Of a DNA stretch of 64,000 nt, positions 37,574-47,611 are shown piece after piece. The stretch's first letter is position 1; each line of letters starts with the position of its first letter. The notes under the pieces are model-generated. The model saw nothing but the letters and a program-made list of their open reading frames with translations. It did no database searches and was not told the DNA's origin. Location: positions 1 to 64,000 of the forward strand of contig CAZKCG010000003.1 of NCBI GenBank assembly GCA_964551445.1. The letters are read 5' to 3'. A program made the position numbers and the translations under genes. The DNA comes from DAOPXV01 sp964551445 (GTDB lineage: Bacteria > Muiribacteriota > UBA9980).

Positions 37574-39383
37574 ATTTTTTCTCGAGCATCGACACGTCCA
37601 CCAGAATGGTCTTTTCGTTAGTGAAAGTAACCTTTCCGGCGACCCGTTTTATCTTTTTAACGTATTTGCGCTTCGCGCATGAGACGAAGATCTTCGTGGC
37701 GTTGCGGCCTTCGGAGTAATGCGCGGCGTACATCGCGGCTTCGATAAGGGCTTCTTCGACCGCGGAGATCTCGGCGTTCTTCGGCGCCTTTACTATAACC
37801 GACGAACCGCGGAAATCTTTTACGTGAAGCCAGTAATCTTCCGGCAGGGCGACCTTTGAAAGTATGTGGTCGTTTCCGGTATCGGACCGGCCGACGTAGA
37901 TCAAAAAACCATTTTCGCTTGTAAAAAGCCTGTAGTTTTTATTATTTTCATGGGCCGCCGGGGCGGCCTCGTCTTTTTTAATTTTCTTTTTATGGCCGGC
38001 GAACTGCGCCGTGAAGGTTTTGACGCTTCCGTCGAACTGGGCGAGAAATTTCTTCTGACTGGACCGCTCGCTTATCAATTCCGGAACGATCTTTCGAACC
38101 GCGGCCTCTATTTCCGGAATGTTCCCGCGCGGATCCTCATTTAAAAGTTTAATGCAGCGGCTGATCTCATTTACCATGTTTTCGTTTTCCGCGACGGCTT
38201 TTTTGGCGCGGATAAATTTAGCGCGGAGCCTTTTATACATTTTAAAATGTTTCTGAGCGTTCGCGGACGCGCTCAGCTTTTTATCCACGGGAACTTTCGT
38301 CTCAAATATGTCCATGCTGTCGCGGCCGACGGAATTTTTACCGTTCTCGCAGGATGAGATGTATGATATGAGAAGTTTTCCGTATTCCGAATGTTTTTCA
38401 AATTCCGCCGATATTTCGGCTTCGCCTTTGAACACCGAGAGTTTTTTAACGGCGGCCTCGAGAAGGCGCAGAAGCTTCTGTTCCACGTAAAAAGCGGTTA
38501 TCCCAATGTTGTATCCGTTATAAAAAGCGTAATAAGCCTCGTTCAGGCTGTTATAAAAAACGGGGGGGGCGGCGTCTCCGGAACCATCCTGCGAATAAAA
38601 AGGATAAACGAAGGACTTCGGTTTCGCGGCCGGGCTTTTTTTCTGAGTATAAATTCCTATATTATAATATTTAAATATGGCATATTCGTCTTTTTCAGCT
38701 ATCAGCGCCTGAAGCTTTCCATTGGAGTTGATTGAAAACAATTTCGACACGGCCGTCAGATCTTTTGGCGTTTTAATGAATCCGCAGAGTTTCGGAGACA
38801 GCCCCGTATAGGTCTTTACGAGTGCCGGAGCGGTTCCCTCGTCAACATCTATTTTTAATTTATCGAGCGCAATGGTCCTTATATCGGTTTTTTGAGGCGC
38901 GGATATGTATTCGCAGAGATTTTCGGAAGGGTGGCAGAACCCGATGACATCGTTATGCGAAAGAGACTCCGGGGAACCGTCGCCCGAATAAATGAAGGCG
39001 TTGCTGTGCTTTCCCATGAACTCGAAGACCACGCCGTACGACTTTTCTGAAAACCCGTCTTTTCTGACGAATTTCATAAGAAGTATGCGGTCGGCGTAAA
39101 GCGTTTCAATGCCGGTTATCCTGGACCCGCAAAGATATTTCCTCAATATCACCGAGAAATTGGAATTAAAATTGGAAAGGTTCATCCCCGTATCGCCGCA
39201 ATGGAAATAAACCGGAAAATTCGGGTTTATTGAAACGTATAATATAGAATTTGAATATTCGTCCCTTAATATGAACGCGAATTCCTTTTCACGGTTCTCG
39301 GATATTTTATCGACCGTGCGCCCTATGATCAGATCGGCCGACTCGACGGTCAGGATTTTAAGGGAAAGCGCGTCAAAACTCAT
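37560..39383 (-). CDS. rqcH: NFACT-family protein RqcH (ribosome quality control)
   Basis: 607 residues. NFACT-N domain (1-190) with the family residues D98-R99 (in YADRIL) needed for alanine tailing in studied RqcH, a helix-hairpin region with TGLSPKL (about 200), a long coiled coil (about 330-470) and the NFACT-R domain at the end with LPEDYWLHVKDFRGSSVIVKAP. RqcH binds obstructed 50S subunits and adds C-terminal alanine tails to stalled chains; the family was earlier named fibronectin-binding protein A. Length and domain order are normal. GAGGA lies about ten bases before the ATG. It is convergent with the GH57-like gene, sharing 14 bases. Confidence 0.9.
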   Translation of the reverse strand: MSFDALSLKILTVESADLIIGRTVDKISENREKEFAFILRDEYSNSILYVSINPNFPVYFHCGDTGMNLSNFNSNFSVILRKYLCGSRITGIETLYADRILLMKFVRKDGFSEKSYGVVFEFMGKHSNAFIYSGDGSPESLSHNDVIGFCHPSENLCEYISAPQKTDIRTIALDKLKIDVDEGTAPALVKTYTGLSPKLCGFIKTPKDLTAVSKLFSINSNGKLQALIAEKDEYAIFKYYNIGIYTQKKSPAAKPKSFVYPFYSQDGSGDAAPPVFYNSLNEAYYAFYNGYNIGITAFYVEQKLLRLLEAAVKKLSVFKGEAEISAEFEKHSEYGKLLISYISSCENGKNSVGRDSMDIFETKVPVDKKLSASANAQKHFKMYKRLRAKFIRAKKAVAENENMVNEISRCIKLLNEDPRGNIPEIEAAVRKIVPELISERSSQKKFLAQFDGSVKTFTAQFAGHKKKIKKDEAAPAAHENNKNYRLFTSENGFLIYVGRSDTGNDHILSKVALPEDYWLHVKDFRGSSVIVKAPKNAEISAVEEALIEAAMYAAHYSEGRNATKIFVSCAKRKYVKKIKRVAGKVTFTNEKTILVDVSMLEKKFNEC

Positions 39384-39478
39384 TTTTATTATTCCTCGCG
39401 TAAAACAAGAAACGAAAAATCACCACCAGGGGCGGTTTTTCGTTCCTTCAAATTAAAATTTTCATAAATTACGAACCG

Positions 39479-39544
39479 CTATTTTTTCTTCGTGTCTTTT
39501 TTCGGAGCTTCTTTTTTCGTGCTGCATCCGCATGATTTACACAT
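39479..39544 (-). CDS. 21-residue Cys/Lys-rich microprotein (MCKSCGC)
   Basis: A short intact frame from the ATG at 39542-39544 to the TAG at 39479-39481 encodes MCKSCGCSTKKEAPKKD and then TKKK. It is preceded by AGGGAGGTG, the strongest ribosome site in this region, and by a promoter at 39577-39605. The CxxCGC motif binds metal in proteins such as HypB N-termini, and the rest is Lys-rich. The combination of promoter, ribosome site and motif makes expression likely; the function is unknown. Confidence 0.65.
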   Translation of the reverse strand: MCKSCGCSTKKEAPKKDTKKK

Positions 39545-39576
39545 AACAGACACCTCCCTTTTGTACCTATAATTTC

Positions 39577-39605
39577 AATTTACTCCAATATCCCTAAAAA
39601 GTCAA
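39577..39605 (-). promoter_or_regulatory. Promoter of the microprotein
   Basis: Minus strand: TTGACT (39600-39605), 17-base spacer, TAAATT (39577-39582). Good -35, moderate -10. Confidence 0.55.
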
Positions 39606-39822
39606 GTTTTTTCGAAGTGCGACAACATAAGACCGGCGGTTTTCAATATCCTGAAAGCGGCCATTATGGTTTCAATATACTTTTCAGAAAAATTGCCCGT
39701 CAGCTATTGTGAAATTTATCGTTTTGTGATATAAATAATATGTAAAGTTAAGCTCATTAAGCATTTTGACACTTAACTGCCGAATATGACAATTGTTATT
39801 TTATAAAAGAGGTGTTTCGCCA
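39606..39822. other. Upstream region of the 2548-residue lipoprotein gene
   Basis: AT-rich. A perfect TTGACA at 39766-39771 lacks a good -10 at the normal distance. An AAAGAGGTG ribosome site precedes the ATG at 39823. No ORF seen. Confidence 0.5.
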
Positions 39823-42800
39823 ATGAGGAAAATTTCTGGAATTGCTTCCCTGTTATCCGTTTTTGCAATAATTTTGTTTTTATTCGCCGGTTGCGGAGGA
39901 AGCGGAGGCAGTTCCTATCCAGGTGAAAGCATTGAAAATTCTTCGATGATATCCGTGAAACTTCAAATGGTGGACGCCTCAGGCAGCATTAATGCGGCAG
40001 CGATACCTCCGGGCGCCACCGGCAGAGTGGCCGTTCGCGCCGAAGGTCTTAAATATAAAAAAACTATCACCAGGGAAGGAACTTATCAGGCCGGAAGCCT
40101 CACATTCGACAATCAGATCCCGGTCCATGACGATTACCTCGTCAAGGCTACCGCCTTCCTTAAATATCACGATAACGACACTTTTGAGATCATCTGGGAA
40201 GGCGCTTACGAAGTATATGTTTATTCGAACGAAGAATTAAAAACAAGGACATGGGCAAATCAGGCGGCCATATCTCTCGCTTTTCAAAAGATCAGATACA
40301 TCCCTCTATATCCGGCCAAAATAGAATTTGATCCGCCTGCGCCGGTCTCCGTTATTTCTCCCGGAACCATAATTCCCGCTTTCAAAACAAATGTATTCGA
40401 CCAGTGCGGAAACATACTCGGCGCATATAATGGCGCGGTCAATATTTCACTGGTGGTCGGAGCATTTAAAGATACCGCGGCGGCTTCGAAGAGCGCCGCA
40501 AGAGGCGTTGCCGTATTCGAAGGACTTTCCGTTTCAAACGCTGTTCCGTCAGCTTCAGGCTTCGTAAGGCTCAAGGCTGAAGCTTCGGGAGGCGCGGGGC
40601 TGAGCGAACCTATAAAAGCCGTCGGAGTGATAGTCCCGAACGCCTCTATCGCGGGTTACGCGAGCGATACCGCTTCGTCAGGAACTCTTCCCGTTTCTAT
40701 CGAAAGATCGCCTTCAAAATTCCCGTTGGGCGGGGCATCCATATCCATAACGGTCGATAATGTCGAATATAAAACCACGTCTGACCCTTCAGGTTTCTGG
40801 AAGATCGATGTCCGGGTCAATTCGGCGTTCACGCCCGCCGTTATAAAAATCACTGACTCTTCAGGCAGGACCTATTATTCATCGACCGGCCTCGCCGCCG
40901 GAAAGATCTATATAGCTAACATAAAAGTAGATCCGGCAACCGGATCATCCTTCATCAGAAAAGCTGAAATGCCATCACAGTTCAGCGAAGCCATGGAGTC
41001 CTCAAAACTTAAAACTATGATCGACGAAGAGATAATACGCAGAAAAACAGCGGCCGCGGGCGCCACAAGGATAGGCGGAAGAGTTACCGGCCCCAGCGGA
41101 GCCGCTATTTCCGGCGCGCTTGTTTCAATAGCAGCAGCAGGCGTTTCAACTGAAACCGACGGAAACGGTTTTTTTAGTTTCGACGGAAAAAATTTTACTG
41201 AAGGTACTTATATTCTTTCAATTTCAAGGCAAGGCTTCATTACCAGGAATTTTTCACTGGTCATAACCGCCGACGATTACGGCTTCGGAGTCGACGGCGT
41301 GATCGTCGGTATAACCGAACGGCAAAATACCGCGCCTTTCGTATCCTTGGTAACCGTTTCAGGTGAAACGAACGAAGCGGCAGTGAGTTATTCACTCGAC
41401 GACTCGGAGAACGACCCCTGTTCGATACGCTTTTCTTATTCGATCGACGGAGGCGCGAATTTTATCGATTCGACCAGCGTCTCCGGCCAGCTCTCAGCCG
41501 TCGATCCCGGCGCGGGACGATCCTTCGGATGGCTTTCTCTCAACGACATAAAAACTAACCAGAGCAACGTAAAGGTACGCATAATAGCGGATGACGGGCG
41601 CTCCTTGAGTTCGCCCGCGTATTCGCAGCCGTTCACTTTAAATAACGCGCCAGCTGATCTTCAGAACAAACTTCCAGCGGTCATTAATGTTCTTGCCGAA
41701 GGCACATCAGAAAACATCATCGTCCGATACCGTTTGAATGACCAAAATTTAAACGACATCTGTTCCGCCGAGCTTTTTTATTCGATCGACGGAGGCTCCG
41801 CGTTCTCGCGCGCTACGACTGTATCGGGCGACACAAGTTCTCTTGCGCCTAACGCTGATTATACTATGAACTGGCTTTCGTCCGACGATTTCCGCGACAA
41901 TCAGAACAGCGTCAGACTGAAGGTGGTCCCGAACGACGGCAAAGCCTACGGAAAACCAGGAGAAACCAAACTGTTCCCGGTTTACAACGACAAATCACTG
42001 AATTTTCCTACGATCTCAAATATAACAATATCCGGCAGCGCCGAAGTTATAATGATATCATATGATCTGGTCAATAAAAACAATATCCCGGCTACCGTGG
42101 AAGTATTTTATTCGACGGACTCAGGGGTAAACTATATAAAGACGCTGAATATAGCAGGCGACTCGCGCGGCGTTCCGGCCGGATCCGGCAAAAGCATAGC
42201 CTGGAACTCGTTCCTCGATTTCAAGCAGAACGCCGATCTCTGCAAAATTAAACTCGTCGCAAGCGATATCATGGGGTACGGGATCGGCGTCGAAAGCGCT
42301 TCATTCGCATTAAAAAATTCAAGAAATAACCCTCCCGCGGTCAGAAATATGACAGTTTCAGGCGCGAACAGGGATATTTCGATCACTTACGACCTTTTCG
42401 ACCCGCAGAGCGATCTGTGCACGGTCGAGGTTTTATATTCGATCGACGGCGGCAATATTTTCAGAGGAACGTCTAATATCGGGGGCGAAACCGTAAGCGT
42501 CGCGGTCGGAACCGCTAAAAAACTCATCTGGAGATCATTCGCCGATTTTAGAACGCTCCAGCCCGAAGTTTTCCTGAAGTTATTCGTGACCGATAAGGCG
42601 GGGGCCGGAACCGAAGCCGTCGCCATCCTTCAAAATATCGACAACAGGCCCGTCAAAAGTTCCGTTTCGGGCATTGAAACATTCGGCTCCGCAGGCGATA
42701 TTGACATAGTTTTCAATTATAGAAACCCCGACAACCTCCCTGGAACCGTCGAAGTTTCTTATTCGCTGGACAACGGCTTAACCTTCATCAAAACCCTTAA

Positions 42801-45800
42801 CACTTCTAAACCCGACACCGCTTCGGTCGATTTAATCAAACGCGCTATAAAATGGCTTTCATACCTGGACTTTAAATCGAATCAGCCGGGAGTAGTTATA
42901 AAACTCACTCCGGTCGACGCGGCAGGCGCGGGAACTGAATCGGTCTCTCTCCCTATGTTCATCAGAAACGATACCGCGAGGCCGCGGATATCCAATATGA
43001 CTTCTTCCGTCAATCCTTTAAAAACGGGCGAAGTAAATATAATATACGATCTGGCGGACGCCGATAACAGCAAATGCTCGGTCGAGGTCGGTTTCTCGCC
43101 GGGCGCCGGACTTGATTTTATAATGCCTGCAGATGTTTCAGGCGACACCTTCGAGGTGACGCCGGGTCAGGGACGCCGCATCGTCTGGAATTCGCTTTTA
43201 AGCGTGCGCAGAAACATCGCGGACGCAAGAATAAAACTTACGGCTTACGATATTAACGGGCCCGGAACTTCTTCGGTATCGCTTCCGTTCGCTCTGAATA
43301 ATAACGCCGTTCCTGTCGTAAATAACGCCGCGGCCTCTGGAACAAGCGGCAACATTACCATAAATTACACTCTGTCCGACGGCGACCTCGACAGATGCAC
43401 GGTCGAAGTTTTTTATTCCGTGAACGGCGGCGCGAGTTTTATTAAAACAACGAATATCGTCAACGGAGCTCTCGCTACAACCGATCTTCTTCCCGGGCCT
43501 AAAACGCTTTTTTGGAATTCATCCGCCGACCTGCCCAACATGAACCAGCCGAATGTAAGGATACGCCTCAGGCCCATCGATCAGGCGGGTCCTGGCATTG
43601 CAGGCGATTCTCAATCTTTCAACGTTAATAATCTCGTCATAATTCCCACAACTCTACAATCGGCGGCGTTCGTTTCATCGAAAAAAATGAAACTCACTTT
43701 CAATGCGAATGTGACCGGAACGGCGGATGTTTCAAAGATAGCCGTTTCGGGCGTGGTTTTTTCCGGTTCGGATTATTCCGTTCAGCTCAATAATACTAAT
43801 ACCGCCATTATAACTTACAACACAGGAACTTTCATGCCGAGCACATATATATTCGGATTGACCGCGTCCCAGGGCCTGACCATAGCCGCCGGAATCGGCA
43901 TCAACGGTCCGAACGGCGAGATACAGCCGGTCGCCTCGAGCGTCGCTATCGGCCCCGACAAAGAAGTTGCGGCGCCTTCCGCCTCACAGCTTTCAAAACT
44001 CTCCTACAGCGCGGCAAGAACCAATGTAACAGCCGCGGGCCAGCTCGATATAGGCGACTCGTATCCCGAATCCGCAAAGCTGCTTGTTTATATCGGAACT
44101 AATAACCCAAATAATCCCGGCGTTTTATCGACCGGTACCGAAAGCGTCCAGGTAACGACACATAATTCAGGCGAAGTAATAATATCGGGTCTGCCGGCCG
44201 GAAATCCCGGCGACGGCGTCTGGTACGCTTTCACTGATATAGCAGCTAACGTTTCTACCTGGGCTCAGGACGGCGTCGTACCCTCGCTCCCCGACAAGAA
44301 CAACATTTACTGGCGCAACAGCGTAAATTCGATAAGGCTGAACGGAAACGTTTCGATAGATACCGGCTCCAGAATATTCGTCTACGATTACGACAATTCG
44401 ACGGTATATTCCAATATAGGCTCATCCTCGCCTCTTTCAGGGCCGGTTTTGAGCTCGGGAAGCCAGTTTCCGATAGGAAGCGGGATCGTAGCGAATCATA
44501 ACGCGGTCTACACCATGTTCAACCAGGCCCAGAACGAATCTTCCTACGCCGACGACGGCTCAGTTCCGGCCGCGCCGGCCGCGGCGCCCTTCGATAACGT
44601 AAAACTTAAATATAACGGCAATAACTACGGAATTTATTATAACACCACCGGAAGCGGCTCTCTGACTTACGACCTGAGGATCTATAAAAGTTACGGCACC
44701 GATCCGGTAGTTATAGGAAGGGCCAGATCCGGATCCAGTTATAATAACGCGTCGTTCTTCACCGGAGGCCCCACGTTCGACGCCGCCGAAAGTAAAACGG
44801 GCGAAAGTCTTAAAGACGACAACCCGCAGGGCGGCACTTTGAAATTCTCCTACGTGAACGCTTCTTCCGGCAACGAGTCGGCAATGTTTACGCCTGCCGC
44901 GAACGCGGTAAGTCCGGCGCCCGGCGTAAACTATCTCGAATGGAATAACGAGAGCGTCAACAGCACTTTCACTGTATTGAACGGAGTTCCTGGCGGCGCC
45001 ATCGGCGCGGCCTCGGATACCATGACCGCCTATATCAAGGACGGCTCGAATAATTACACTTCAGCCGGAACAAGCGTTGCCGCGGCCGGTGGATTTACGC
45101 CCGGCACGCATACGGTCAACGGCGCGGTCATAAACAACACTTTTACGGTAGCGTACACGTTATCCAACGCGGCCGGAAATGAATCGCCGCGCGTCGACGA
45201 CGGCGCTGTCCCGATGCCGCCTTCCGTGGTCGATCTTAAAGTGGTCTATGACCAGAACGGAAACTATAAGATTAAAAATACCGGAGCCGGAAATTTTTCG
45301 ATGCCATACGTCACGAAAGTTTTTATTAACGGCGTCACCTGCGGAAACATAAACGCGAGCGGCATATTAACGGGGGGCGGCGGACTTTCAACTCAGAATA
45401 TAAACGCGCTGTCCGCGGGCGGTCTTCTTCAGTTCAGAGCTTTCGATCCCGCAACCGGAAATTCATCTCAGCCCGCCGGCACATGGATGGTTCCCGCAAT
45501 CGCAGACATGTCAGGGTCCGGCCTTGCCAATAACGGTGAAATAAAAGTTGGAGGCACGGCCATAACTTCCTCTTCGTCATCGACCATTATAAGGCTTTAC
45601 ATATCCGACGACGCGTCAGGCACGAACCGGAATTTTTATCGCCAGACCGCCAATGCCGTGCATAACGCGGGCGCAAGCTTCATGCTTATCGACGATATCG
45701 CCGGCGGCGCTCAGGGCTGGAGCCCAGTTCCGGCCGGAAAGGTCCTGGCTTATACTATATTCGATTCGACGAGCGGAAACTGCTCGGCTCTTGCGTTAGA

Positions 45801-47469
45801 CGGCATGGTCCCCCGCGCGCCTTCGACGGGAGATCTTTCAAACCTTTATTATTCCAACGCTCTCAACGAGGTCAGGGCCTCCGGCGTGGTCGGAAACGTA
45901 GCTGCCGGGACGGTCGAAGCGGACCTGAAATTAAGGCTGTTCGAAGTGACGGCAGGCCCGGCCTATACTTTAAGAGGAAGCACTGGCGGCGTCAACGGCG
46001 GCACCGGTTTCACGCCCGGCGTACTTATGGGATCTGTACCGGCGTTTGCCGTCAGTTCAGGTGTTTCATATATTTATACCAACGGCAACGAAAATGAATC
46101 CGGTTTCGCGAGCGATGGAACGATTCCAGCCGTTCCGCTGGCGGACAATTTAAAGACCAAATACGACGCCATAGGCTTATACAAGCTTTATAACCCAAAT
46201 GCGCCGGTTAACATCGCCGCCGGCACCGCGCTTAAAGTGTTCATCGGCAATAGTCTTTGCGCCACGAAGACCGGCCCCGACACCATACCTAATACAGGCC
46301 CGGCGCTTTCATCCTTCTCGCTTAACGATTCCATAGCGGCGGCCGGCGGCCAGCTCAAATTCACATTGACGGAATCCACGGGCGGCAATGAATCGGCCTA
46401 CTGCAATCCCGGAGTTCCTGTTCCTGAAGCCCCGAGCGATACTAATTCTGTTTCTATAAACACGCTCCGGGTCGGATACGACGATTCCGGCGACGGAAAG
46501 TACAAGATATTCACCGGAACCGCAGCAGCTTACACGACCAGCGCTTCCTACGACACCAGAGTATACGCCGGAAATGAAAGGATCGGAAGGATCGGAACCG
46601 GCGTAACTATCAACGGCAGCGGCGTATTCTGCAATACCTACCTCACCGTCGCGGGCGAAAGCCCTGACGCTACGAGGTTATTTGAATTAGCCTCCTCCGA
46701 TGAGGTCTACCTCAGATTCACTCATGTTCATGTAGCTCTCGGTTGTGAATCCGCAAGACTGAGCGGATGGTCGATCATCCCCGAACGCCCTTCTTTCACG
46801 CCGACTTCCGCCGGAAAAACTCTCGATATCGACGATGTCGCCATCCGCTATGATTCGGGGTCGTTTAAAACTCATATCCTAAATGCCATAAACCTTGACG
46901 ATACTATTTTCAACACCGGAAAGATATCCGTTTACGACGGCCAGACCCATAAAGGCCTTATCAATTTGAACGCTTCAGGCGACGCCGCCTCGGGTTTCGC
47001 GGGTTTCGCATATACTGCCTACACCGTGGCCACCGTGCCGCGATACGCGGTCATCGGTGCGAGCGGAAACTATTCGCCTAAATCGATCCCGGACGGAATT
47101 GTCAAAACTCTCGCCGGAGTGACGGCTTCAAATGGCGGAACGCCTTCAATATTAGATGTTGGCGACTCTATAACGCTTTTGTTCCCGCCAAACATAAACG
47201 TTCTTTCGCCGGCCGGTCCTTCCGATTTCACTCCTGGATCCGGATTTAACCTCGGTTCGACGCCGGCTTATCCGGGGCCCGCGAGCGGCGTAAATTCTAT
47301 TACGATATTCGTTGGCGGAAGCGCCCCGTCGCTCAGCGGAACACAAACCGACAATAACATAAACATAACCACCTTTAATAACAGATTCGTCGATTCGGTC
47401 GGCGGAAACGTCCTGGTGCCGGCTGGAAATAATCAGCCGGTAGCGGGATTTACGAACTCGGATTTTTAA
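39823..47469 (+). CDS. 2548-residue modular surface lipoprotein
   Basis: The ATG at 39823 is chosen over an upstream in-frame start at 39793 because AAAGAGGTG stands eight bases before it. The signal peptide ends in LFAGCGG, a lipoprotein-type cleavage site followed by Gly/Ser. Then come beta-rich domains including a carboxypeptidase-regulatory domain (about 420-490, ending ADDYGFGVDGV), seven A-type modules of ~100 residues (about 501-1273; signature YSIDGG...), and about nine B-type modules (about 1380-2320) that end in phrases like DGSVPAAP. No catalytic motif is visible. A fibre-like surface protein, perhaps adhesin, is inferred. The 1700-residue protein at 54762 shares the carboxypeptidase-regulatory domain and A modules in the same order. 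Confidence 0.88.
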   Translation: MRKISGIASLLSVFAIILFLFAGCGGSGGSSYPGESIENSSMISVKLQMVDASGSINAAAIPPGATGRVAVRAEGLKYKKTITREGTYQAGSLTFDNQIPVHDDYLVKATAFLKYHDNDTFEIIWEGAYEVYVYSNEELKTRTWANQAAISLAFQKIRYIPLYPAKIEFDPPAPVSVISPGTIIPAFKTNVFDQCGNILGAYNGAVNISLVVGAFKDTAAASKSAARGVAVFEGLSVSNAVPSASGFVRLKAEASGGAGLSEPIKAVGVIVPNASIAGYASDTASSGTLPVSIERSPSKFPLGGASISITVDNVEYKTTSDPSGFWKIDVRVNSAFTPAVIKITDSSGRTYYSSTGLAAGKIYIANIKVDPATGSSFIRKAEMPSQFSEAMESSKLKTMIDEEIIRRKTAAAGATRIGGRVTGPSGAAISGALVSIAAAGVSTETDGNGFFSFDGKNFTEGTYILSISRQGFITRNFSLVITADDYGFGVDGVIVGITERQNTAPFVSLVTVSGETNEAAVSYSLDDSENDPCSIRFSYSIDGGANFIDSTSVSGQLSAVDPGAGRSFGWLSLNDIKTNQSNVKVRIIADDGRSLSSPAYSQPFTLNNAPADLQNKLPAVINVLAEGTSENIIVRYRLNDQNLNDICSAELFYSIDGGSAFSRATTVSGDTSSLAPNADYTMNWLSSDDFRDNQNSVRLKVVPNDGKAYGKPGETKLFPVYNDKSLNFPTISNITISGSAEVIMISYDLVNKNNIPATVEVFYSTDSGVNYIKTLNIAGDSRGVPAGSGKSIAWNSFLDFKQNADLCKIKLVASDIMGYGIGVESASFALKNSRNNPPAVRNMTVSGANRDISITYDLFDPQSDLCTVEVLYSIDGGNIFRGTSNIGGETVSVAVGTAKKLIWRSFADFRTLQPEVFLKLFVTDKAGAGTEAVAILQNIDNRPVKSSVSGIETFGSAGDIDIVFNYRNPDNLPGTVEVSYSLDNGLTFIKTLNTSKPDTASVDLIKRAIKWLSYLDFKSNQPGVVIKLTPVDAAGAGTESVSLPMFIRNDTARPRISNMTSSVNPLKTGEVNIIYDLADADNSKCSVEVGFSPGAGLDFIMPADVSGDTFEVTPGQGRRIVWNSLLSVRRNIADARIKLTAYDINGPGTSSVSLPFALNNNAVPVVNNAAASGTSGNITINYTLSDGDLDRCTVEVFYSVNGGASFIKTTNIVNGALATTDLLPGPKTLFWNSSADLPNMNQPNVRIRLRPIDQAGPGIAGDSQSFNVNNLVIIPTTLQSAAFVSSKKMKLTFNANVTGTADVSKIAVSGVVFSGSDYSVQLNNTNTAIITYNTGTFMPSTYIFGLTASQGLTIAAGIGINGPNGEIQPVASSVAIGPDKEVAAPSASQLSKLSYSAARTNVTAAGQLDIGDSYPESAKLLVYIGTNNPNNPGVLSTGTESVQVTTHNSGEVIISGLPAGNPGDGVWYAFTDIAANVSTWAQDGVVPSLPDKNNIYWRNSVNSIRLNGNVSIDTGSRIFVYDYDNSTVYSNIGSSSPLSGPVLSSGSQFPIGSGIVANHNAVYTMFNQAQNESSYADDGSVPAAPAAAPFDNVKLKYNGNNYGIYYNTTGSGSLTYDLRIYKSYGTDPVVIGRARSGSSYNNASFFTGGPTFDAAESKTGESLKDDNPQGGTLKFSYVNASSGNESAMFTPAANAVSPAPGVNYLEWNNESVNSTFTVLNGVPGGAIGAASDTMTAYIKDGSNNYTSAGTSVAAAGGFTPGTHTVNGAVINNTFTVAYTLSNAAGNESPRVDDGAVPMPPSVVDLKVVYDQNGNYKIKNTGAGNFSMPYVTKVFINGVTCGNINASGILTGGGGLSTQNINALSAGGLLQFRAFDPATGNSSQPAGTWMVPAIADMSGSGLANNGEIKVGGTAITSSSSSTIIRLYISDDASGTNRNFYRQTANAVHNAGASFMLIDDIAGGAQGWSPVPAGKVLAYTIFDSTSGNCSALALDGMVPRAPSTGDLSNLYYSNALNEVRASGVVGNVAAGTVEADLKLRLFEVTAGPAYTLRGSTGGVNGGTGFTPGVLMGSVPAFAVSSGVSYIYTNGNENESGFASDGTIPAVPLADNLKTKYDAIGLYKLYNPNAPVNIAAGTALKVFIGNSLCATKTGPDTIPNTGPALSSFSLNDSIAAAGGQLKFTLTESTGGNESAYCNPGVPVPEAPSDTNSVSINTLRVGYDDSGDGKYKIFTGTAAAYTTSASYDTRVYAGNERIGRIGTGVTINGSGVFCNTYLTVAGESPDATRLFELASSDEVYLRFTHVHVALGCESARLSGWSIIPERPSFTPTSAGKTLDIDDVAIRYDSGSFKTHILNAINLDDTIFNTGKISVYDGQTHKGLINLNASGDAASGFAGFAYTAYTVATVPRYAVIGASGNYSPKSIPDGIVKTLAGVTASNGGTPSILDVGDSITLLFPPNINVLSPAGPSDFTPGSGFNLGSTPAYPGPASGVNSITIFVGGSAPSLSGTQTDNNINITTFNNRFVDSVGGNVLVPAGNNQPVAGFTNSDF
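41325..43640 (+). repeat. Seven tandem A-type Ig-like modules (coding)
   Basis: Each ~95-110-residue module reads roughly: hydrophobic strand, SG...I.I.Y.L.D, C.VE..YSIDGG..F, SG, PG..K.I.W.S..DF, N...V...L...D, GP/G, F..NN. Diverged at DNA level, so an old expansion. The same module occurs eight times at 56270-58950. Confidence 0.85.
43960..46790 (+). repeat. About nine B-type modules (coding)
   Basis: Repeats of ~90-120 residues, each joined by NESxxxDGxVPxxPS-like linkers and beginning near L(K/S)xxYxxxxxxxxxxG. They look beta-rich and differ from the A modules. Not assigned to a known family. Confidence 0.7.
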
Positions 47470-47483
47470 AGTTCAAGTATATA

Positions 47484-47513
47484 TTGACAAATCCTTCGTT
47501 ATTTATATATAAT
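47484..47513 (+). promoter_or_regulatory. Promoter of the PilP/GspC-like gene
   Basis: TTGACA (47484-47489), 18-base spacer, TATAAT (47508-47513); both perfect. The leader is ~92 bases. Confidence 0.8.
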
Positions 47514-47611
47514 TTATAATGCACAAAATAAATCGACATCTACCTGATAGTGCCTCAAAAATCAAGTAAAATGATGCATTATCAACAGGTTATAAATTCA
47601 AAGGAGCTTTT

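Noticed and set aside
39766..39794. TTGACA at 39766 as promoter of the 2548-residue gene
   Set aside because: At 17 bases the -10 would be ACAATT, which is poor; not listed as a promoter.
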